From positions 1-10,998 of the forward strand of contig CAZPEM010000112.1 in assembly GCA_964585575.1 (NCBI GenBank): a DNA stretch of 10,998 bases. The letters run 5' to 3'. Under the pieces are notes generated by a model. The model saw only the letters and a list, made by a program, of their open reading frames with translations, was not told the DNA's origin and did not search any database. Source of the DNA: UBA4655 sp964585575. GTDB lineage: Bacteria > Planctomycetota > Planctomycetia > Pirellulales > UBA1268. The first letter of the stretch is position 1. Each line of letters starts with the position of its first letter. This document shows, in pieces, positions 1-4,842 of this stretch. A program made the translations under genes and the position numbers.

Positions 1-2
1 CT

Positions 3-1118
3 GCGCTTGCTTCCATAGCCCGGCTACGGGGCACGGGCAGCCCCTCACGGTCTTCGCTGACGAGCGTGGCCGCGACCCTCGTCGCCCTGTTCGTCGCGAC
101 CGCGGCGGCGGACGAGATTTCGCCGCTGCCCGCGGTGCCACCGGCAAACGCCGGCGCGGATGCCCCCTGGGAACGCGGCTTCGCGTCGATGCTTCCGAAG
201 TTCCGGCTGGCGGGCTTTGCCGATCCGCAGGATCTCACGGAGCCTCTCCTGCCAGACGACGTCGCCCCGCCCGGACAGCCGCGTCAGGAGTTCGAGCCGC
301 CGTCGGGTCGCAAGCTGCCGCCGGGCGCGAAGCCCGGGGCCCTCCAGTCGCTCGTCTTCACGGCGACCGAGCTGCCGCGGCTCGGTTCGAACGGCCTCGG
401 GCTCACGGTGCTCGAGTCGAGCGCCACGATCGGGATGCCCGCGCCGACGGTGCAGTCGCCGCTGCTGGTGACCGCGGGGTTCGGCACGGCGTTCGTCGAC
501 GAGGCGTCCGGTCCGAGCAACCCCGGGCTGCCGGCCCAGCTCTACGATGCGTGGATCCAGGCGCGATGGATGCGGAAGATCGGCGAGAAGTTCGGCGTCG
601 ATCTCGCGGTCGCTCCCGGTTGGTACAGCGACTTCGTCAACGACACCTCGCAGGCCTTCCGCATCACCGGCCATGGCTTCGGGGCCTACGAATGGACGGA
701 GAACCTCCGCATCGTCGCGGGCGTGATCTACCTCGACCGCTACGACGTCAACATCCTCCCCGCCGGCGGCCTCCTCTGGACGCCGACCGATTCGCAGCGA
801 CACGAAATCCTCTTTCCGCGGCCGCGGTTCGCCTGGCGAATCTCCGAAACCTCCCGCGCGAGCCAATGGCTCTACCTCGCGGGGGAATTCGGCGGCAACC
901 AATGGGCCGTGCGGCGGGAAGGTGGCGCCGACGACGTCGTCGTCTACCACGATTACCGGCTCATCGCCGGCTGGGAGAGGCGGCCCGCCGATCTCGGGAT
1001 CAGCTGGCGTCTGGAAGGGGGCTGGGTGACGGGCCGGCTCGTCGAGTACTACGTGACCGACACGGCCGACTACCATCCCGCCGACACGTTCATGGTCCGT
1101 GCCGGGATCTGGTACTGA
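3..1118 (+). CDS. Outer-membrane beta-barrel-like protein (DUF6268-like), 5' end probably outside the window
   Basis: The reading frame is open to the left edge. The first usable in-window start is a GTG at 66 (350 aa), but it would begin straight in the hydrophobic stretch VAATLVALFVATAAA. The arginine-rich residues just upstream in frame (RLRGTGSPSRSS) look like the n-region of the same signal peptide, so the true start is probably a few codons to the left of the window. Cleavage is likely at ATAAA|DE. The mature part has a proline-rich linker (roughly residues 20-90 counted from the GTG) and then alternating aromatic/hydrophobic strands. Segments such as VIYLDRYDVNILPAGG and ILFPRPRFAWRI resemble the DUF6268 outer-membrane family common in planctomycetes, and the chain ends in an aromatic Trp-Tyr, as barrels often do. 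The role is unknown; an outer-membrane barrel or porin-like surface protein is inferred. It converges on the DUF1559 gene 22 nt downstream. The gene is certain; the family name is from memory of its pattern. Confidence 0.75.
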   Translation, partial: ALASIARLRGTGSPSRSSLTSVAATLVALFVATAAADEISPLPAVPPANAGADAPWERGFASMLPKFRLAGFADPQDLTEPLLPDDVAPPGQPRQEFEPPSGRKLPPGAKPGALQSLVFTATELPRLGSNGLGLTVLESSATIGMPAPTVQSPLLVTAGFGTAFVDEASGPSNPGLPAQLYDAWIQARWMRKIGEKFGVDLAVAPGWYSDFVNDTSQAFRITGHGFGAYEWTENLRIVAGVIYLDRYDVNILPAGGLLWTPTDSQRHEILFPRPRFAWRISETSRASQWLYLAGEFGGNQWAVRREGGADDVVVYHDYRLIAGWERRPADLGISWRLEGGWVTGRLVEYYVTDTADYHPADTFMVRAGIWY

Positions 1119-1122
1119 CGTT

Positions 1123-1157
1123 CCGCCTGGCGGGCCGGCGTCAGTAGGCGTCGCCGG
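1123..1157. terminator. GC hairpins between convergent genes, possible weak bidirectional terminator
   Basis: The 22-nt space between the two convergent stop codons and the first bases of the DUF1559 3' end hold two small inverted repeats. CCGC-CTG-GCGG lies at 1123-1133. CCGGCG (1135-1140) pairs with CGCCGG (1152-1157) across an 11-nt loop. There is no T run on either side, so this is not a classical intrinsic terminator. In DNA this rich in GC such pairings can arise by chance. Confidence 0.2.
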
Positions 1158-2118
1158 GAATCGACTCTTTCCCGTCGCAGCTCGACAGCGCCGCCCAGAT
1201 CTCGTGATCGATCGCGTTGGCGACGAACCGCACCGCCGCGTCCCCCAGGGCCACGTTGCACCCTCCCGCATGGTCGGAATACATCTGGCAGACGTGGGCG
1301 ACCGGATCGTTCGGAGGATGAACGACGCCCGGCTCGCTCGGGGTGGGCCCGCTGTGGACGAGCAGGAGCGTGGCGGCGGCGTCGGGCTCGGTGGCCGAGA
1401 TCCCGCGGATGCCGCCGCCCGGGTGCGACCAGGCGCCCGGGATCGTCCCGGCCCAGGCCTTTTGCGAGAGCTTCGAGGTGTGCTCGCCGAGAAAGACGGT
1501 CTTCGAAGCGCCGTCGGTGATTCGCGAGTTCGTCAGCCAGGAGTTTCGGTAGAGAGGCCCGTTCGCCACGCCCTCCCAGGTGTCGAGCGGTTCGGACCAC
1601 GGCTCCCGTTGGCCCGCGTTGCCGACGTAGCTCGAGCGGCCGAGCCTCGCAGCCGAAGGATGCGGTGAGCCCGACTCGACGAGCGGTTCGAAGGGCTCTC
1701 GCGGGCCGCCGTCGGAAGGGCAGCGGAAGACGCCCGGCGACGCCGCGACGACATCTCGATTCTCGACGTGGGCGATGCCGAGATCGGCGCGGTAACGAGA
1801 CGCGAAGCCCCCTTCCTCGAGGAACGGTGCGACGAGCAGCCCCCAGCCGGTGCCCGGCGGCCGGTCGCGGGTGGCCGGATCGGAGGCACCCGTCGGACCG
1901 CTGACATACCCGGCAGGAAATCTCCGCTTCGCCGACTCGTGGGAGATCACGCCGAGGGCGAGCTGGCGGAGGTTGTTGCCGCAGGCGGAGCGGCGGGAAG
2001 CCTCGCGTGCCGACTGCACCGCCGGCAACAGCAGCCCGATGAGCGTGCCCACGACGGCGATCACGACGAGAAGTTCGACGAGCGTGAAACCATGGAGAAA
2101 TCGAGGACGGGCGCGCAT
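1141..2118 (-). CDS. DUF1559 domain protein with type IV prepilin-like N-terminus
   Basis: A 325-aa protein. Residues 1-10 are a short basic leader, then GFTLVELLVVIAVVGTLIGL gives the prepilin peptidase site (cleavage G|F, with Glu at position 5 of the mature chain) and the hydrophobic alpha helix. The segment that follows, LLPAVQSAREASRRSACGNN, with LRQLALG just after it, is the standard start of the planctomycete DUF1559 (SBP_bac_10) family. The protein is expected at the cytoplasmic membrane or in a pseudopilus/secretion-type structure; the family's exact function is unknown. The C-terminal family signature is normally H-X9-DG. Here His283 is followed after nine residues by Asp293-Ala294, so the Gly is replaced. 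The C-terminal part also carries several cysteines. The ATG at 2118 has a GAGG ribosome-binding site 8 nt upstream, inside an unusual A/T hairpin set (see the leader feature). It is a single gene, divergent from the ThuA gene and convergent with the barrel gene. Confidence 0.93.
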   Translation of the reverse strand: MRARPRFLHGFTLVELLVVIAVVGTLIGLLLPAVQSAREASRRSACGNNLRQLALGVISHESAKRRFPAGYVSGPTGASDPATRDRPPGTGWGLLVAPFLEEGGFASRYRADLGIAHVENRDVVAASPGVFRCPSDGGPREPFEPLVESGSPHPSAARLGRSSYVGNAGQREPWSEPLDTWEGVANGPLYRNSWLTNSRITDGASKTVFLGEHTSKLSQKAWAGTIPGAWSHPGGGIRGISATEPDAAATLLLVHSGPTPSEPGVVHPPNDPVAHVCQMYSDHAGGCNVALGDAAVRFVANAIDHEIWAALSSCDGKESIPGDAY

Positions 2119-2126
2119 TTTCTAGG

Positions 2127-2157
2127 CCTCAAAAAAAGTTTTTTGACCCTTCAAAAA
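2127..2157 (-). promoter_or_regulatory. Overlapping A/T inverted repeats in the DUF1559 leader, covering the ribosome-binding site
   Basis: In + strand terms there are three arms: TCAAAAAA (2129-2136), TTTTTTGA (2139-2146) and TCAAAAA (2151-2157). The middle arm is perfectly complementary to the first (8 bp, 2-nt gap) and, through 2140-2146, to the third (7 bp, CCCT loop). In the leftward mRNA the two hairpins are therefore mutually exclusive. The start-proximal one includes the first two bases of the GAGG ribosome-binding site (2130-2127), which sits 8 nt before the ATG at 2118. This is an island of A/T in otherwise very GC-rich DNA. It could be an RNA switch or thermosensor, a palindromic operator, or simply an A-tract promoter element. 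The sequence pattern is certain; the regulatory role is inferred. Confidence 0.4.
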
Positions 2158-2186
2158 TAGGGGGGCCGAAACCGTCAGGCAAGGGG

Positions 2187-2217
2187 CGGCCCGACGGACG
2201 GGCCGGAGGGCCTTTTT
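2187..2217 (+). terminator. Terminator-like GC hairpin with T5 run in the divergent intergenic region
   Basis: CGGCCCG (2187-2193) pairs perfectly with CGGGCCG (2199-2205) across the loop ACGGA. A second, smaller option is GGCC (2201-2204), loop GGAG, GGCC (2209-2212), followed at once by TTTTT (2213-2217). Read on the + strand this looks like a Rho-independent terminator, but it lies 112 nt before the ThuA-DUF1080 start and over 1 kb beyond the last + strand gene. It could stop transcripts running antisense through the DUF1559 gene, or act as an attenuator if the ThuA promoter lies upstream of it. Confidence 0.35.
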
Positions 2218-2318
2218 GCTCGCCAGACCATTCCCGCCGGGATGGCCCGGCTCCCGTGATTTCGTAGGATGCGGTCGACGTGGACCGACGCGATCGGCCC
2301 ATCGCATCGCCCCCCCTT

Positions 2319-2322
2319 GGAG
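2319..2322 (+). promoter_or_regulatory. Ribosome-binding site that sets the ThuA-DUF1080 start
   Basis: GGAG lies 6 nt before the ATG at 2329. It favours that ATG, which begins a proper signal peptide, over in-frame starts further upstream such as the ATG at 2269, which would add 20 residues without signal character. Confidence 0.75.
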
Positions 2323-2328
2323 CCCGAC

Positions 2329-3804
2329 ATGCGTCACGCGAAAACTCCGCCCGGTTGCATCTCCCCCTTCATGGTCGCCGCGACAGCGGCACTGCTCGTG
2401 TCGCTCGGCGGACCGACGGCCCGGGCCGGGGAGGAAAAACCCCTCGAGGTGCTCTACATCACCGGCGGCTGCTGCCACGACTACGAGGGGCAGAAGGCGG
2501 TCATCGCGAAGGGCCTGGCGTCCCGGGCGCGGATCAGGACGACGGTGATCCACGAGGGCGGGTCGACCACCGACCACAGGCTCTCGATCTACGAGAAGCC
2601 CGACTGGTCGAAGGGCTACGACGTCGTGTTCCACAACGAGTGCTTCGCCAACGTCAAGGATCCGGAGTTCCTGAAGAAGATCGTCGCGGAGCACGAGAAG
2701 GGAACGCCGGCCGTGATGATGCACTGCGCGATGCACTGCTACCGCGCGGGCAACGACGATTGGTTCAAGCTCTGCGGCATCAAGTCGCCGGGTCACGGCG
2801 CCCACTACGAATACACCGCCCACATCGTCGCGGACCATCCGATCGTGAAGGGGCTGCCGAAGGCCTGGAACCTGCCGAAGGAGGAGCTCTACTTCTGCGA
2901 CAAGCTGTTCGAGACGGCGAAGCCGCTCGCGGAGGCGATGAGCCGTGAGCGCAACGCCATGCAGACGGTGGCCTGGACGAACGAGTACGGCAAGACGCGG
3001 GTCTTCGGCACGACGATCGGCCACTACACCCAGACGGTCGAACTGCCCGAGTTCCTCGACCTGGTCACGAAGGGCACTCTCTGGGCGGCCGGAAAGCTGC
3101 GGGACGACGGGTCGCCCGCGGCCGGGCTCGCGCTCTCGGCCGGCGAGGTCGCCGCCGCGGCCGGCTGGTCGAACCGCGTCAAGCTCCCGTCGGAGGAGCA
3201 GTCCCGCGCGGTCAACCTCTTCAACGGCCGCGACTTCGAGGGCTGGGAAGGGCGGATGGACTACTGGTCGATCGAAGGGGGCGAGATCGTCGCGAAGAAC
3301 ACGAAGGAGAACGCGCCGAAGGTGAGCACCTACCTGCTGACGAAGAAGCCCTACCGCAACTTCCGGCTCCTCTTCGAGGGGAAGCTCGTGACGAGCGAAA
3401 TGCATTCGGGAGTCGCCATCTGGGGCAAAAAGTTCGAGAAGGATGGCGAGGCGTCGAGCTATCAGGGCCATCTCGTCATGTTCCCGTCGGGCTGGGGTCT
3501 CTACGACCTGTTCCGTCGCAACAGCCTCTCCGGTGATCAGAATGGGAAGGCCAAGGCGGCCGCCGCGGGGCGACAGCACGACTGGAACACGATGGAGATC
3601 CTCGCGATCGGCAGCCGGATCCGTCTGGCGGTCAACGGCAAGGAGGTCCTCGACTGGACCGACCCGAAGCCGGAACTGTGCGGCGAGGGGCCGATCGGCC
3701 TGCAGCTCCACTCGAACTCGGTGCCGCAGGAGGTCCGCTTCCGCGGGCTCGTGCTCGTCGAGAACCCGACCGACTCCCTCGTCACGGCCGAGCCGACGCC
3801 GTGA
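2329..3804 (+). CDS. Secreted ThuA-like domain + DUF1080 (3-keto-disaccharide hydrolase) fusion protein
   Basis: A 491-aa exported protein. Residues 1-33 form a signal peptide (basic start, hydrophobic MVAATAALLVSL, cleavage near ARA|G). A ThuA-like, glutamine-amidotransferase-fold domain follows at about residues 40-270, with VLYITGGCCHDYEG (41-54), GTPAVMMHCAMHCYR (125-139), a His-rich HGAHYEYTAHIV stretch and RVFGTTIGHY (224-233). A DUF1080 domain begins at NLFNGRDFEGW (296-306) and runs to about 484. Its jelly-roll type motifs include SGVAIWG, SYQGHLVMF, WNTMEI, IRLAVNGKEVLDW and GPIGLQLHS. DUF1080 is named in Pfam as a 3-keto-disaccharide hydrolase domain, and ThuA was named from rhizobial trehalose utilisation, where 3-keto-trehalose is formed. 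A periplasmic enzyme acting on oxidised glycosides is a reasonable inference, not shown here. It is a single gene, divergent from DUF1559 and convergent with nnrE, whose stop is 13 nt away. Confidence 0.93.
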   Translation: MRHAKTPPGCISPFMVAATAALLVSLGGPTARAGEEKPLEVLYITGGCCHDYEGQKAVIAKGLASRARIRTTVIHEGGSTTDHRLSIYEKPDWSKGYDVVFHNECFANVKDPEFLKKIVAEHEKGTPAVMMHCAMHCYRAGNDDWFKLCGIKSPGHGAHYEYTAHIVADHPIVKGLPKAWNLPKEELYFCDKLFETAKPLAEAMSRERNAMQTVAWTNEYGKTRVFGTTIGHYTQTVELPEFLDLVTKGTLWAAGKLRDDGSPAAGLALSAGEVAAAAGWSNRVKLPSEEQSRAVNLFNGRDFEGWEGRMDYWSIEGGEIVAKNTKENAPKVSTYLLTKKPYRNFRLLFEGKLVTSEMHSGVAIWGKKFEKDGEASSYQGHLVMFPSGWGLYDLFRRNSLSGDQNGKAKAAAAGRQHDWNTMEILAIGSRIRLAVNGKEVLDWTDPKPELCGEGPIGLQLHSNSVPQEVRFRGLVLVENPTDSLVTAEPTP

Positions 3805-3833
3805 CGGATCGAATCGTCTACGAGTCGAACTCG
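3803..3833. terminator. Two small hairpins at the convergent ThuA/nnrE junction
   Basis: GAC-G-GAT (3803-3809) pairs with ATCGTC (3813-3818) with one bulged base and a CGA loop. CGAGT (3821-3825) pairs with ACTCG (3829-3833), also across a CGA loop. They straddle the two convergent stop codons (TGA 3802-3804; nnrE TAG on the minus strand at 3820-3818). Neither has a T run, so any role in termination from both sides is speculative. Confidence 0.2.
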
Positions 3834-4543
3834 GCGAGAAGCTTCCTGGGCACGCCGATGCCGATCACGTGGACGGTTCCGATGAACGCCTCCGCGGCCC
3901 CGGCGTCGAAGCCCCGCTTGCGGGCGACGAACGTCACGGTCACGTCGGCTCGCACGCACTCGCCGGCCGCCGTGCCGGTGTCGCAGTCGAGCCCCGAGGG
4001 GAGGTCGATGGCGACCACCCTCGTCCGCGGCGAGGCGGCGCGTGAGGCGTTGATCGCCGCGATCGCCGTGGCGATCGAGCCGCGGGGCGGCCCCTGGGCG
4101 CCCGTGCCGAGCAGGGCGTCCACGAGGATGAGGTCGGCATCCGCAGCCCCGCCGGCCGTCGAAGCCGTGGCCTCGGCGAGTGCGGCCTGCCACCCGCTCG
4201 ATCCCGCCGCCGAGAGGTTTGCGATCGGGATGTCCGATCGTTCGGCGATCCTGTAATTCACGGCGGCGTCTCCCGTCAGCTCACGCGGGCTCGCGGCCAG
4301 CAGAATCCGCACGTCGTGGCCGAGCAGCTCGAGATGCCGGGCGATCACGAAGCCGTCGCCCGCGTTGTTGCCCTTGCCGCAGACGATGCGGACTGCCGCG
4401 CCGACACCACCCGGCCGGAGCGAGTCGATCACGGCCGCGGCGTTGCGGCCGGCGTTCTCCATGAGCACGACGCCCGCCATGCCGAACTCATCGATCGCCC
4501 GCCGGTCGATCGAGCGAACCTCATCGCGGGAAAGGGACCTCAT
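3818..4543 (-). CDS. nnrE: NAD(P)H-hydrate epimerase (YjeF N-terminal domain)
   Basis: A 241-aa cytosolic enzyme that interconverts the R and S forms of NAD(P)HX, the hydrated, damaged form of NAD(P)H, so that a dehydratase can repair it. The whole length matches the YjeF_N (Rossmann-like) domain: MENAG at 28-32; the glycine-rich CGKGNNAGDGFVIARHL at 55-71; VDALLGTG at 141-148, holding the metal/catalytic Asp region; and IDLPSGLDCDTG at 179-190. Many bacteria fuse this domain to the NnrD dehydratase (about 500 aa in total). Here it stands alone and no NnrD is in the window. The start at 4543 is supported by family length and by an ATGA overlap with the upstream DUF2256 gene, whose TGA stop shares bases with this ATG, suggesting translational coupling. 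The longer frame to 4774 would read through DUF2256 out of frame and is not credible. Confidence 0.93.
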   Translation of the reverse strand: MRSLSRDEVRSIDRRAIDEFGMAGVVLMENAGRNAAAVIDSLRPGGVGAAVRIVCGKGNNAGDGFVIARHLELLGHDVRILLAASPRELTGDAAVNYRIAERSDIPIANLSAAGSSGWQAALAEATASTAGGAADADLILVDALLGTGAQGPPRGSIATAIAAINASRAASPRTRVVAIDLPSGLDCDTGTAAGECVRADVTVTFVARKRGFDAGAAEAFIGTVHVIGIGVPRKLLAEFDS

Positions 4544-4713
4544 GACGCGGTGGCCTCCGTGCCGGTGCCGTCGCCGCGCCGCCGTTTTTTCCGCATCCGG
4601 CAGCGGTCGCTGCAGTACCGCACCTGCTCCCAGCAGTCGGCCCACTTCCGCCGCCAGGCGAAGTCGCGGCCGCAGACGGGGCAGACCTTCAAGCGGGTTT
4701 CGTTCCGGGCCAT
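4540..4713 (-). CDS. DUF2256 small zinc-ribbon-like protein
   Basis: A 57-aa basic protein. Cys11-Pro-Val-Cys14 and Tyr-Cys34-Ser-Asp-Arg-Cys38 form a likely four-cysteine zinc site. The intervening GRDFAWRRKWADCWEQVRY is the hallmark of DUF2256 (CPVCGRPF-W-KKW-WE-VRYCS-RC). A lysine/arginine cluster, RMRKKRRR, follows at 39-46, so binding to nucleic acid is possible but unproven; the function is unknown. I chose the ATG at 4713 because it matches the usual family N-terminus. A GTG at 4734 (MHEQNNT added, 64 aa) is the alternative. Neither has a close Shine-Dalgarno, and a -10-like TATAGA on the minus strand (4748-4743) would put transcription start next to the GTG, so near-leaderless expression is possible. 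The stop overlaps the nnrE start (ATGA), so the two form an operon. Confidence 0.85.
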   Translation of the reverse strand: MARNETRLKVCPVCGRDFAWRRKWADCWEQVRYCSDRCRMRKKRRRGDGTGTEATAS

Positions 4714-4722
4714 GGTGTTGTT

Positions 4723-4750
4723 TTGCTCGTGCACCGCCGATATCTATACT
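4723..4750 (+). promoter_or_regulatory. Candidate promoter for the PSD1-DUF1501 operon, overlapping a minus-strand -10-like box
   Basis: TATACT (4745-4750) is a 5/6 match to the bacterial -10 box. TTGCTC (4723-4728), 16 nt upstream, is a weak -35. Transcription would begin near 4757 and leave about 86 nt of leader before the ATG at 4843. On the other strand TATAGA (4748-4743) overlaps the same bases and could be the -10 of the DUF2256-nnrE unit. A similar CCGATAT...TATACT context occurs before acs. This is a prediction by eye only. Confidence 0.4.
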
Positions 4751-4827
4751 TGCTTTCTCCCGCCGATCGACCACCCTTGGTCAGCGATTCCGCCCCAACG
4801 AACGGAATCGGCGAAGCGGGCGACCTG

Positions 4828-4834
4828 AAAAGGA
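4828..4834 (+). promoter_or_regulatory. Ribosome-binding site that sets the PSD1 protein start
   Basis: AAAAGGA lies 8 nt before the ATG at 4843. It selects this start over an upstream in-frame TTG at 4723, which overlaps the candidate promoter and the DUF2256 gene, and over the internal ATG at 4927. Confidence 0.65.
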
Positions 4835-4842
4835 CCGCCCTG

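Noticed and set aside
45..1271. A 408-codon minus-strand open frame over the barrel-protein gene
   Set aside because: Arg/Gly/Glu-rich composition without motifs. It overlaps the 3' end of DUF1559, and the + frame has a signal peptide and strand pattern.
2269..2328. Earlier ThuA-DUF1080 start at 2269
   Set aside because: It adds 20 residues (MRSTWTDAIG...) before an otherwise normal signal peptide, and the good GGAG site serves the ATG at 2329.
2122..3711. A 529-codon open frame antisense to the ThuA-DUF1080 gene
   Set aside because: Same GC-driven shadow effect; it also runs through the A/T hairpin region and has no domain signature.
4544..4774. Extension of nnrE upstream to 4774 (318 aa)
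   Set aside because: The added residues do not match the family and run out of frame across the DUF2256 gene. The ATG at 4543 gives the normal epimerase length and an ATGA overlap.
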